Assembly (NCBI GenBank): GCA_046594105.1
Contig: JBKJQB010000311.1
Coordinates: 1 to 22,573 of the forward strand
DNA length: 22,573 nucleotides
Direction: 5' to 3'
From: JBDSGC01 sp046594105
GTDB taxonomy: Bacteria; Acidobacteriota; Thermoanaerobaculia; Gp7-AA8
In this document: positions 6,751 through 14,806 of the stretch, in pieces
Layout: every line of letters begins with the position of its first letter
Position numbering within the stretch: position 1 is the stretch's first letter
The notes under the pieces: model-generated
The model's input: the letters and a program-made list of their open reading frames with translations, nothing else
What the model was told of the DNA's origin: nothing
Database searches by the model: none
Position numbers and translations under genes: made by a program

Positions 6751-9462
6751 TCACGGCCTCCATCGAAGCGCAATCCATCCACGCGTGCGACGATCCTGAC
6801 GCACCCGCGCAACGCCAGCGGTCAGCTTCATCCCTGCGACCTTCAGGATCGGCGTGGGTTCGCCGCCGAACGTGACCTCAGCGCCCACGACGTCGAGGGT
6901 CCCACTTCCGGAATGGCGCTGCCAGAACAGCGACGCGACGCCCATGCGCAACTCCGCACGTTCGCCGCGATAGCGATCGGCTGTCATCGCATGGCGATCG
7001 AGCGCGTGATCGAGCCGGCGCTCCAGCAGAAGCGAATCTGGCTCAATCGAAGAGCCGGCGCCCCCCACGGAGAGATTGCGGCCTCCCATCCACTGGGCGC
7101 CCAGTCGCAAAGATCCCAGACGCAGGGAGCCGGTCAGCGTCGCTCGCGCATGTCGCGCCGAGTCAAACGCCAGCGAGCCCGCTTCTTCGAACCTGCGCCA
7201 TTGCGATGCCGACGCGTCGGCTTCGAAAAACGCCCGGCGCCGATCGCCCAGCGCCAGCACACCGGCATGCGTGGCCCCGCGCCAGTGTGAAAACTGCGCA
7301 TCGCGCCCGGCACGCAGCTCGAGACCTCGATCGTGGTCCGCGCGAAAGAGATGGCCCGCCACTGCGATCGGCCATCCACGCCACGCGCTGGCGATCGCAG
7401 CGCCGCGCGGCAGGGAACCGCCGCCGGTCGCTCCGATGGCAATGGTGTCCAGCCGTCCGATGACGTCGCCGAGGCGGATGCCCGCCTCGATGCTGCTGCC
7501 GAACGAGGTCGACTGGCCACCGAACAGCGCGGCTGGTTCCTGCCGGCCGATCCCATAGGGTTTCGAGCGCACCGCCACGCTGCCCAACGGAACCGGAACG
7601 CCGCGCGCAGGCGGAATGGCCGGCACCAGGGAGGCGTCGGCGGATCGGCGCGATCGCCCCTCGCTCGCTTCGCGCTCCTGCTCCGCAAGCGTCGAAGGAG
7701 CCGGTTCAAGATCTCCCGCCGCGACCCGCCTCACCACGAAACCGTCGGGATCGAGCGACATGAAAAAGAGCGATCCATCGGGCGACGGGGCTGGCTGGAA
7801 CGCGGCGGTCGCTGATCGCACGACCGTAACCGCGCCGGCTTCCGTGACCCGGACGATGTCGAAGAAGCCCTCCCTCACCGCGTTCACATAGAGCTCTCCA
7901 TGCAGCCCCCACTCCGGACCGAACGAGTGGCCGATCGACGAGGGAGCGCCGCTGACGAACCACCCTTCTCCGCGATGCTCGCTCCAGGCGAGCGCGCCGC
8001 TCGAGCTGGCCCGAGGATGGGAAACGGTGACGCCGGATCGCGGCTGCGTCTTCTCCGTCACACGTCCGCTCTGGAGATCGACCAGCACGAGTTGAGTGAG
8101 GCCGTGGCGAGTGCGCACGGCGATGGCGCTGCCTCCATCCGGAAGCGGATCGGCGTCATGCACGTCCGCGAGCCGGGTGACCCGGCGGTTGCTGCCGCTC
8201 GATGGTGTCCACAGAAAGAGATCGTGATGCAGAACGCCGTCGTGGTCCGGCTGCCGGTGCGAGTAGAGGATCGACTGCCCGTCACGCGTCCAGCGCGGAT
8301 CTTCCACGTCGCCACCATCGATCGGCGTGAGCTCGAAGAGATGCTTCCTCTTCAGCGGTTTCGTTCGGACCGGCGCCACGTCCTGCGGGTCGCGACGAAG
8401 GATTCCGGCGATGCGCTCGGCGAACTTTGCTTCCTCCTCGTTCGGGCCGGTGGACTCCACCACCAGCGTGGCCCGCCGGTTCTGGTCGCGCAATCGGTTC
8501 TGGTCGCGCAATCGGTTCTGGTCGCGCAGGACCAGGGCGATCTGCTTGCCGTCGGGCGACACGGCAGGATCGCCGCTGGCGCGCGTGGTCTCCTGCCACA
8601 GTTCCCCCTCCCGTGGAGAGTCCAGGCGCGCCAGGGTCACGGAGCTGGCGGTCAGTTCGGCGGCGAACCGTCCGTAGAGTCGTGAGGGGCTGTCGCCGAA
8701 GACTCCGCTGAATGCTTCGTCGAAGCTGCGATCCTGACGGGCGGTCATGCGCGCCCACAGATTGCGCGAAGCCTGTTGACCATGAGTCTTCTCCAGCCAC
8801 TCCAGAAACGCCGAGCCGGCGAGGTAGGCCATGGACATCCCCAGAAAGCGGCGATCAGAGCTGAGCTGCCCGTAGGTGGGAAGCCGTCCGTTGCGTGCGA
8901 AGGTGCGCAGGATCGCGGCCCGCATCGATCCGGAGGGCCGGCCGGACGCGGTGATCCGTCCCTCCATCAGCGTGGCGTAACCCTCCAGAACCCAGCGAGG
9001 CGCAGCCGCGGCGATGGGGTTGAGCGGGACGATCTTTTCCAGCAGATGCTGCCAGCGATTCCGTGATGGTCGCAGCAGATGCACGAGGTGCGTCATCTCG
9101 TGGGCAGTCAGCAGGAGCGGCCAGTCGGAGAACTCGCCGATCTGCTCATCGGGCTCCGGCGGCTCGGTGTACAGCACGATGCGCGGGGCGTCGAGGAGCG
9201 AGTAGGTGATGCCGTTCGAGTCCGCCCGCGGGTTCTCCACGATCACATCGGTGACCGTCTCCGGCGCAAAGCCAACCTCCTGCACGACCGCATCGCGGAT
9301 CGACTCGATCTGCGCGGCAACGAGAAGAGTCCAGGCCTCGTCAGGCTGCGTGTAGTGAATGCGGAAGTGCTTCGTGGTGATGGTGCGCCACGCTTCCTGC
9401 GGCGCCTGCGCGTGAGCGGAGGTTGCGAGAAGGATGCTGACGAAAAGGAGGCGGTGGATCAT
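6751..9462 (-). CDS. Secreted MA-like metallopeptidase fused to TolB-type beta-propeller and C-terminal beta domain
   Basis: 903 residues, with a signal peptide MIHRLLFVSILLATSAHAQA. A gluzincin-type peptidase domain follows: ITTKHFRIHYTQPDE, HEMTH at 121-125, and Glu160 in WVLEGYATLMEG as third zinc ligand. From about 285 come PD40/TolB-like propeller strands (GDPAVSPDGKQIALVLRD; VEDPRWTRDGQSILYSHR; AFQPAPSPDGSLFFMSL). The last 250 residues alternate short amphipathic strands and resemble an outer-membrane barrel or beta sandwich, which is inference. The propeller contains three copies of RDQNRL. It probably cleaves or binds protein at the cell envelope. ATG9462 was chosen because it begins the signal peptide; residues upstream in the same frame are Arg-rich and unlike a signal. 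AAAGGA lies 11 nt upstream. Divergent from iaaA. Confidence 0.82.
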   Translation of the reverse strand: MIHRLLFVSILLATSAHAQAPQEAWRTITTKHFRIHYTQPDEAWTLLVAAQIESIRDAVVQEVGFAPETVTDVIVENPRADSNGITYSLLDAPRIVLYTEPPEPDEQIGEFSDWPLLLTAHEMTHLVHLLRPSRNRWQHLLEKIVPLNPIAAAAPRWVLEGYATLMEGRITASGRPSGSMRAAILRTFARNGRLPTYGQLSSDRRFLGMSMAYLAGSAFLEWLEKTHGQQASRNLWARMTARQDRSFDEAFSGVFGDSPSRLYGRFAAELTASSVTLARLDSPREGELWQETTRASGDPAVSPDGKQIALVLRDQNRLRDQNRLRDQNRRATLVVESTGPNEEEAKFAERIAGILRRDPQDVAPVRTKPLKRKHLFELTPIDGGDVEDPRWTRDGQSILYSHRQPDHDGVLHHDLFLWTPSSGSNRRVTRLADVHDADPLPDGGSAIAVRTRHGLTQLVLVDLQSGRVTEKTQPRSGVTVSHPRASSSGALAWSEHRGEGWFVSGAPSSIGHSFGPEWGLHGELYVNAVREGFFDIVRVTEAGAVTVVRSATAAFQPAPSPDGSLFFMSLDPDGFVVRRVAAGDLEPAPSTLAEQEREASEGRSRRSADASLVPAIPPARGVPVPLGSVAVRSKPYGIGRQEPAALFGGQSTSFGSSIEAGIRLGDVIGRLDTIAIGATGGGSLPRGAAIASAWRGWPIAVAGHLFRADHDRGLELRAGRDAQFSHWRGATHAGVLALGDRRRAFFEADASASQWRRFEEAGSLAFDSARHARATLTGSLRLGSLRLGAQWMGGRNLSVGGAGSSIEPDSLLLERRLDHALDRHAMTADRYRGERAELRMGVASLFWQRHSGSGTLDVVGAEVTFGGEPTPILKVAGMKLTAGVARVRQDRRTRGWIALRWRP
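8477..8530. repeat. In-frame 18-bp tandem repeat, three copies
   Basis: The unit CGGTTCTGGTCGCGCAAT occurs at 8477-8494 and 8495-8512. A third copy at 8513-8530 is identical except for its last two bases. On the minus strand it encodes RDQNRL-type hexapeptides inside the first propeller repeats of the peptidase. Eighteen bp keeps the frame, so copy number could change without breaking the gene. Confidence 0.9.
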
Positions 9463-9568
9463 GCGGGATTCGGTCCTTTCCTTTGCAGAGCGCTGACCAC
9501 GAACTTGGCAGCGACATCCACGATATCCTCTGGCGGCACGCACTTCAGGCATTCAGGAGATTCCCTAC

Positions 9569-10585
9569 ATGAAGCACTTCCTTCTCATCCTCGCCCTCGC
9601 CGGCATTTCCTCGGCAACCGACGCGCAAACGCAACCTGCTCCGAAAATCATGTACGTGATGCACGGCGGAGCCGGCACCATCACCCGCGGCAGCATGACC
9701 GCGGAGGTGGAGAAGGACTATCGCGAGACGATGGAGAAGGCGCTCCGCGCCGGCCATGCCGTCCTGGCGCGCGGCGGAGTCAGCCTCGATGCGGTGGAGG
9801 CCGGGATTCGCATCCTGGAAGACTCTCCTCTCTTCAACGCAGGCAAGGGCTCGGTCTTCACCCACGACGGCAAAAACGAGATGGACGCCGCGATCATGGA
9901 TGGCCACACTCTCAAAGCTGGCTCGGTCGCTGGCGTGACCATCATCAGGAATCCGATCGTCGCCGCCCGCGCGGTGATGGACAAGTCGCCGCACGTGATG
10001 ATGTCCGGCAAAGGCGCGGAGCTGTTCGCCACGAAGATGGGGCTGGAGATCGTCGATCCTTCGTACTTCTGGACCGAGCGCCGCTGGAAATCGCTGCAGC
10101 AGGAGCTCATGAAGGAGCAGAAGAACGCGTCGCCGCCGCATGCGGCCCTGCGCGAAAACGATACGCATTACGGCACGGTGGGCGCCGCGGCGCTCGATGT
10201 TCATGGCGATCTCGCGGCCGGGACTTCCACCGGAGGCACCACCAACAAACAGTATGGCCGCATCGGCGACGCACCGATCATCGGAGCGGGCACCTACGCC
10301 GACAACGCGTCGGTGGCTGTCTCCTGCACCGGCGCCGGCGAATACTTCATCCGCTGGACCGTGGCTTACGACATCGCCGCGCTGGTGAAGTACAAAGGCA
10401 TGACCGTGACTCAGGCCGGCAACGAAGTGATCCACAGGAAGCTGGAAGCGGTCCCCGGCGCGTCGGGCGGCGCGATCATCCTCGACAGCAAGGGAAACTT
10501 CTCGCTGCCCTTCAACTCCGAGGGCATGTATCGGGGATGGATCGGAGCGGACGGCGTGCCGCATGTGTTGATTTACAAGGAGTGA
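9569..10585 (+). CDS. iaaA: Isoaspartyl peptidase / L-asparaginase (N-terminal-nucleophile hydrolase), exported
   Basis: 338 residues. A signal peptide (MKHFLLILALAGISSATDA) precedes the alpha subunit, which opens with YVMHGGAGTI and carries SLFNAGKGS-like (SPLFNAGKGSVF) and MDAAIMDG motifs. Autocleavage is expected before Thr203 in HYGTVGAAALD, making it the N-terminal nucleophile. The beta subunit has GTSTGGTTNKQYGRIGDAPIIGAGTYAD and CTGAGE, the substrate-binding Arg/Gly motifs of plant-type asparaginases. The enzyme releases L-Asp from isoaspartyl dipeptides and hydrolyses L-Asn. The signal peptide places it outside the cytoplasm, unlike E. coli IaaA. AGGAG at 9555-9559 sits 9 nt before the ATG. 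All key residues appear intact. Confidence 0.93.
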   Translation: MKHFLLILALAGISSATDAQTQPAPKIMYVMHGGAGTITRGSMTAEVEKDYRETMEKALRAGHAVLARGGVSLDAVEAGIRILEDSPLFNAGKGSVFTHDGKNEMDAAIMDGHTLKAGSVAGVTIIRNPIVAARAVMDKSPHVMMSGKGAELFATKMGLEIVDPSYFWTERRWKSLQQELMKEQKNASPPHAALRENDTHYGTVGAAALDVHGDLAAGTSTGGTTNKQYGRIGDAPIIGAGTYADNASVAVSCTGAGEYFIRWTVAYDIAALVKYKGMTVTQAGNEVIHRKLEAVPGASGGAIILDSKGNFSLPFNSEGMYRGWIGADGVPHVLIYKE

Positions 10586-10631
10586 GGGAGCGAGCGAGCT
10601 TCTACGACGTGGGAAAAGTAGAGTCGCACCA

Positions 10632-10828
10632 AGCCCCGGAGGGGCGATTGAGCGATAGTCCAGGACTTCAGTCCTGGGACAGAACATAGGAAGAAGACGA
10701 AGTCCCGTAGGGCGATTGAGCAGCTCTGAAGGGAGACGCTCAATCGCCCCTCCGGGGCTCACTGTCGATGGGTCCACCGAACCCAGGACTGAAGTCCTGG
10801 GCAAACGCTCAATCGCCCCTACGGGGCT
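10632..10828. repeat. Compound palindromic repeat element ('caggactgaagtcctg' type)
   Basis: Three nested inverted pairs occur here: a perfect 23-bp pair (10632-10654 with 10737-10759, core GGCGATTGAGCG); a 19-bp pair (10660-10678 with 10782-10801), each member itself a palindrome around CCAGGACT/AGTCCTGG; and CCCGTAGGGCGATTGAGC (10704-10721) with 10807-10825, one base different in length. The element occupies most of the 306-bp convergent gap between iaaA and the flavoprotein gene. No gene is visible in the gap. It is probably a dispersed REP-like family and may form a long structured RNA if read through. Confidence 0.75.
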
Positions 10829-10891
10829 TGAGGCTCGATCACGGTGGCGGCCTCGCGCGACTAAGAACTCCACCAACATCCGCGTGGAACT

Positions 10892-12130
10892 TCAGACCCT
10901 CGCGCTGACCAGCGCCTTCCCCGCGCTCATCCCGGCCAGTCTTCCGCTGGCCCAGGCCCACTGAAAGTTGTAGCCGCCGATTTTTCCGTCGACGTCCAGG
11001 ATCTCGCCGCAGAGATACAACCCGTCGCAGCGGCGCGAGGCCATCGTTCGCAGCTCGATCTCGTCGAGCGGGACGCCGCCCGCCGTGACTTCGGCGTAGT
11101 CGAACCCGCGATCCTGCACGATGGGAATCTCCTGCTCCACGATTCCTCGGATCAGCACGCGGCGATCCTCACGGGACAGCCGGCCGAGCCGGGTCTCGCT
11201 CCCCAGCTGCACGGCCAGCCGGTCGGGAACCCGGCGGCGCAGCACGCCCGCCAGCGTCGCATGCGGATTGCGCTTCGCCTCCGCCAGCAGGGACGCTTCC
11301 AGACTCTCGAACGATTCGTCCGGCAGGAAGCTGGCCACCAGCGCCGCAGGCTGCTCGGCGATCCAGTGCCTGCTGATATCGAGGACCACCGGCCCGCTCA
11401 AACCGAAATGCGTGAAGAGCAGCGAGCCTCGCTCCCGATGCAGCACCTTGCCGTTTTCCGATCGTACGAAAAGCTCGGTCTCGATGGAGGTGCCGCTCAG
11501 GGAGCGCGTCCAGTGGCCGGCGGGAGTGACCAGCGGAACCAGCGCCGCAAACGTCTCTCCAACCGAATGCCCCAATCCGCGAACGAGCGCGTAGCCCGAT
11601 CCGTCGCTTCCCGTTTTGGGCACCGAGCGGCCTCCCGTTGCCATCACCAGGCGCCGCGCACGAATCGTTTCATTGATCAGAAAGCCGTCATCGCTGCGCT
11701 GACAGGAGAGCACCTTCTGGCCGCTCACGACCTCCACGCCCGCCTCGGCAGCGGCCGTGAGCAGCGCATCGATCACGTCACGGGCCCGGTTGCTGGTGGG
11801 GAAGAGCTTGCCGCCCTCTTCCCGCTCCACCGTGATGCCCATCGAAGCGAAGAATTCGAGGGTGGGAGCGACATCGAAGCTGCGCAGGACTTTGCTGATG
11901 GCGTTGCGGTTCCCGTTGAAGTCGGCGGCCCGGACCTCATCGTGCGTGAGATTGCAGCGCCCTCCGCCGGAGATCAGAATCTTCGCCCCGATCTTCGGCG
12001 CGCCGTCGATGGCCAGCACCGAGGCACCCTCCCGTCCGGCGAAGATGGCCGCCATCAGGCCGGCCGCTCCCGCTCCGATCACGGCCACGTCGCAGAAGCG
12101 TTCGGCCACATTGTTCGATGTTCGCAACAT
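10892..12130 (-). CDS. HI0933/YhiN-family NAD(P)/FAD-dependent oxidoreductase
   Basis: 412 residues, near the family's usual 400. An N-terminal Rossmann FAD site (DVAVIGAGAAGLMAA) is followed by the family signature KILISGGGRCNLTH. Further signatures are GGKLFPTSNRARDV, MATGGRSVPKTGSDGSGY, and the C-terminal EILDVDGKIGGYNFQWAWASG that closes over the flavin. The electron acceptor and substrate of this cytoplasmic flavoprotein family are not known. The family usually reads RCN(L/V)TN, and His replaces the final Asn here. GAGGAG sits unusually close to the ATG at 12130 (2 nt); the GTG at 12133 or the TTG at 12127 are alternative starts, and the TTG would give better spacing. Divergent from the PIG-L gene with a 43-nt gap. 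Confidence 0.88.
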   Translation of the reverse strand: MLRTSNNVAERFCDVAVIGAGAAGLMAAIFAGREGASVLAIDGAPKIGAKILISGGGRCNLTHDEVRAADFNGNRNAISKVLRSFDVAPTLEFFASMGITVEREEGGKLFPTSNRARDVIDALLTAAAEAGVEVVSGQKVLSCQRSDDGFLINETIRARRLVMATGGRSVPKTGSDGSGYALVRGLGHSVGETFAALVPLVTPAGHWTRSLSGTSIETELFVRSENGKVLHRERGSLLFTHFGLSGPVVLDISRHWIAEQPAALVASFLPDESFESLEASLLAEAKRNPHATLAGVLRRRVPDRLAVQLGSETRLGRLSREDRRVLIRGIVEQEIPIVQDRGFDYAEVTAGGVPLDEIELRTMASRRCDGLYLCGEILDVDGKIGGYNFQWAWASGRLAGMSAGKALVSARV

Positions 12131-12160
12131 CACTCCTCACCAGATTGCACGCGCACCCTT

Positions 12161-12166
12161 TACCAT
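12161..12166 (+). promoter_or_regulatory. Putative -10 hexamer (TACCAT), leaderless start of the PIG-L gene
   Basis: TACCAT ends 7 nt before the ATG at 12174, and no Shine-Dalgarno precedes that ATG. The divergent spacer is only 43 nt, so there is little room for a leadered promoter. No convincing -35. Confidence 0.4.
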
Positions 12167-12173
12167 TCCGGCC

Positions 12174-14681
12174 ATGTTTCGACGAAATGCCTCTGTCCTC
12201 GCCTTGCTGGTTCTCCTTCCACTCCGCGCCATCGCCTCGACCTCCCCCGACTCCGCGCAACTGCAGCAATCGCTTCGCAAGCTGACCGTGGTCGGCAGCG
12301 CCATGTATCTGGCCGCCCATCCCGACGATGAGAACACCGCGCTGATCGCCTACTTCGCGAACGGCCGCCTGCTGCGCACGGCGTATCTGGCCATGACCCG
12401 CGGCGATGGCGGCCAGAACCTCATCGGCGGCGAGAAGGGCGAGCTCCTCGGGCTGATCCGGACGCAGGAGCTCCTGGCAGCACGGCGCATCGACGGCGGC
12501 GAACAGTACTTCACGCGCGCGCTCGACTTCGGTTACTCCAAGACTCCGACGGAGACCATGGCCATCTGGAATCACGATCTGATCCTGGCCGATGTGGTCT
12601 GGAACATCCGCCGCTTCCAGCCCGACGTCATCGTCACCCGCTTCCCCACCACCGGTGAAGGCGGCCACGGACACCACACCGCGTCGGCCATCCTCGCCGG
12701 CGAAGCGTTCGCCGCGGCGGGCGATCCAACGAAGTTCCCGGAGCAGATGTCCTCCGTCGGCGTATGGCAGCCCCGGCGACTCTTCTTTAACAAATTCTCC
12801 TTCCGCCCCATCCCCGCCGACGACCCCTCCATCGCCAAGTCGCTGCGCATCGACCTCGGCGCCTTCAACCCGGTCCTCGGCCGCGCCTACACAGAAATCG
12901 CGGCCGAAAGCCGCAGCCAGCACAAGAGCCAGGGCTTCGGCGCGGCGGAGAGACGGGGGACCATCCTCAATTACTTCGAACAGATCGCCGGCCCGCCGGC
13001 GCAGACCGATCTGTTCGAAGGCATCGACATGAGCTGGTCGCGCTATGCGGGCGGCGAGGCCATCGGCAAAGTGCTGCAGCAGGCATCCGATACCTTCGAC
13101 GCCTCGTCACCGCAGAAGAGCATCCCGCTACTGATGCAGGCGGTGGAACTGCTCGACCGGCTCGGCGCATCGGAGGCCTGGTCGCCGCGCGCCAACCCCT
13201 GGATCGAGGTCAAGCGCCGCGATCTCCTCGAAGCGATTCGCGGCTGCGCCGGTCTGGCCATCGACGTCAGCGCCTCCGACTCCACGGTGGTGCCGGGCGC
13301 GGAGATTCCGGTGAACGTCACGGTGGTCAACCGCTCCGACTATCCCTTCACACTGCAGACCGTGGCATCGCGCTATGCCAATCCGAGCAAAGGCGTGAAC
13401 GCAGAGCTGAAGAACAACGTGCCAGTAAAAACCGAGCTTTCGATCAAAGTCCCCGCCGACTTTCCGATCTCACAGCCGTACTGGTTGCAGGCCCCGACTG
13501 CGAAGGGATCGTTTGCCGTCGCTGACCCGAAGAGCATCGGGCTGCCGGAGAATCCGCCGGCCATCCCCATCATCGTCACGGTCAACGACCGGGCGATGCA
13601 CTCGCTGATCTTCACCGTGCCAGCCGTCTACCGCTGGACCGACGCCGTTCTCGGAGAGCGCGTCCGCAACCTCGACGTGGCCCCGGAAGTGACCGCCAAC
13701 CTTGGTGCCACGGTCTACCTCTTCCCCGATGCCCAGCCCAGACCTGTCAGCGTCTCTCTGCGCAATTTCGCGACGGCGGGAACAGCGAAGGTTCGCCTGA
13801 CCCTGCCGGCCGGCTGGAAGGCCGAGCCATCGGAAGTGCCGGTCACCTTCGCGGCGAAAGGGGATGAGGCGAAGGCAGCCTTCCGCGTCACGCCGCCTTC
13901 GAGCGAGACCACCGGCGTTCTGGCCGCCGAGGTGGAGCTGGCCGGAGGAAAGAAACTGCATCAGGCGTTGACGAATCTCGATTACCCGCACATCCCGTCG
14001 CAGCGTCTGTTCGGTGAGGCCACGGCGAAACTGGTCCGCGTCGACGTGAGAAAGCGCGGCTCGAAGGTCGGTTACATCATGGGTGCGGGCGACGAAGTGC
14101 CGCAGGCGCTGCGTCAGGTCGGATACGACGTGACCCTGCTCAACGACGACGATCTGGAACGCGCGGACCTTTCACGCTACGACGCAATCGTCACCGGCGT
14201 GCGCGCCTACAACGCCCGTCCGCGCATGAAGTCCGCACATCCCCGCCTGCTCGAATACGCGAAGAGCGGCGGCACGCTGGTGGTCCAGTACAACAGCACC
14301 AGCCCGCAGCCGCTGCTGGTCGATCCTCCCGGACCTTACCCGTTCAAGGTCACCTCCGACCGGGTCACGGTGGAAGAGGCTCCAATCACACTGCTGAAGC
14401 CTGCGCACCCGCTGCTGACCACGCCCAACCGGATCGTCGCCGCCGATTTCAACGGATGGGTTCAGGAGCGCGGACTCTATTTCGTCAAGGACCAGGATCC
14501 CCGCTACGAAACCATCCTGGCCTCCCACGATCCCGGCGAGCCGGAGAAGGAAGGCGGGGAGCTGTACACGCGCTACGGCAAGGGCGTGTTCATCTACACC
14601 AGCCTGGCCTGGTTCCGTCAGCTTCCCGCTGGCGTGCCAGGCGCCTACAAACTCTTTGTCAATCTCGTTTCCGCGAAGTAA
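12174..14681 (+). CDS. Secreted PIG-L family deacetylase with C-terminal ThuA/glutamine-amidotransferase-like domain
   Basis: 835 residues. A signal peptide (FRRNASVLALLVLLPLRAIAS) is followed by a LmbE/PIG-L domain with AHPDDE (His49, Asp52, Glu53) and GHGHHTA (His165/His168), a complete zinc site. PIG-L enzymes remove N-acetyl from GlcNAc-type sugars. Residues 260-600 look like tandem Ig-like/NEW3-type beta domains (VVPGAEIPVNVTVVNRS; RPVSVSLRNFATAGTAKVRL). From about 632 a Rossmann-like domain (VGYIMGAGDEVPQALRQVGY; YDAIVTGVRAYN; GGTLVVQYNS) resembles ThuA/class-I amidotransferase folds without an evident catalytic Cys. Translation starts at ATG12174, the beginning of the signal. It leads a same-strand run with the 32-residue gene and the symporter (26 nt to the next start), so its product may be what the symporter imports. 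Confidence 0.88.
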   Translation: MFRRNASVLALLVLLPLRAIASTSPDSAQLQQSLRKLTVVGSAMYLAAHPDDENTALIAYFANGRLLRTAYLAMTRGDGGQNLIGGEKGELLGLIRTQELLAARRIDGGEQYFTRALDFGYSKTPTETMAIWNHDLILADVVWNIRRFQPDVIVTRFPTTGEGGHGHHTASAILAGEAFAAAGDPTKFPEQMSSVGVWQPRRLFFNKFSFRPIPADDPSIAKSLRIDLGAFNPVLGRAYTEIAAESRSQHKSQGFGAAERRGTILNYFEQIAGPPAQTDLFEGIDMSWSRYAGGEAIGKVLQQASDTFDASSPQKSIPLLMQAVELLDRLGASEAWSPRANPWIEVKRRDLLEAIRGCAGLAIDVSASDSTVVPGAEIPVNVTVVNRSDYPFTLQTVASRYANPSKGVNAELKNNVPVKTELSIKVPADFPISQPYWLQAPTAKGSFAVADPKSIGLPENPPAIPIIVTVNDRAMHSLIFTVPAVYRWTDAVLGERVRNLDVAPEVTANLGATVYLFPDAQPRPVSVSLRNFATAGTAKVRLTLPAGWKAEPSEVPVTFAAKGDEAKAAFRVTPPSSETTGVLAAEVELAGGKKLHQALTNLDYPHIPSQRLFGEATAKLVRVDVRKRGSKVGYIMGAGDEVPQALRQVGYDVTLLNDDDLERADLSRYDAIVTGVRAYNARPRMKSAHPRLLEYAKSGGTLVVQYNSTSPQPLLVDPPGPYPFKVTSDRVTVEEAPITLLKPAHPLLTTPNRIVAADFNGWVQERGLYFVKDQDPRYETILASHDPGEPEKEGGELYTRYGKGVFIYTSLAWFRQLPAGVPGAYKLFVNLVSAK

Positions 14682-14707
14682 CCGCAGGAGCTTGCGGCCC
14701 AACAGCC

Positions 14708-14806
14708 ATGACTGATCGCAATTGGACGCGGCTCTACGCTGCGGTGCTCGTTGAGCTGGCCATTCTGGTGGCGCTCTTCTACGCCTTCAGCCGGGCCTTC
14801 GCATGA
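14708..14806 (+). CDS. 32-residue single-helix membrane protein, probable symporter accessory subunit
   Basis: The gene encodes MTDRNWTRLYAAVLVELAIL followed by VALFYAFSRAFA: a polar N-terminus, one hydrophobic helix of about 20 residues (Tyr10 to Phe28) and a short tail. Its TGA lies inside the ATGA that starts the symporter, a 4-nt overlap typical of translational coupling and the main reason to call it real. Small one-helix partners are known for some sodium symporters, such as MetS-type subunits and annotated 'symporter small accessory proteins'. Assignment to that role here is inference from size and position. No strong Shine-Dalgarno is visible, so it may be read by ribosomes coming from the PIG-L gene 26 nt upstream. 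Confidence 0.75.
   Translation: MTDRNWTRLYAAVLVELAILVALFYAFSRAFA

Noticed and set aside
8477..8530. Short direct repeats as a possible CRISPR array
   Set aside because: The units are directly abutting with no spacers and lie in frame inside a coding region.
10632..10828. Riboswitch or other regulatory RNA
   Set aside because: The symmetry is that of a palindromic repeat; it lies between two 3' ends, so it is not upstream of any gene it could regulate.
9545..10879. A 444-codon minus-strand open frame opposite iaaA
   Set aside because: It overlaps the repeat element and iaaA; its N-terminal part repeats the palindrome sequence and no domain is visible.
10716..10964. An 82-codon plus-strand open frame in the iaaA-flavoprotein gap
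   Set aside because: Its sequence is the translated repeat element (RSIAPPGL twice) and it runs into the flavoprotein gene.
11937..12923. A 328-codon minus-strand open frame across the divergent promoter region
   Set aside because: It spans two genes with strong family matches in other frames and has a G/D/V-rich composition typical of G+C-rich shadows.
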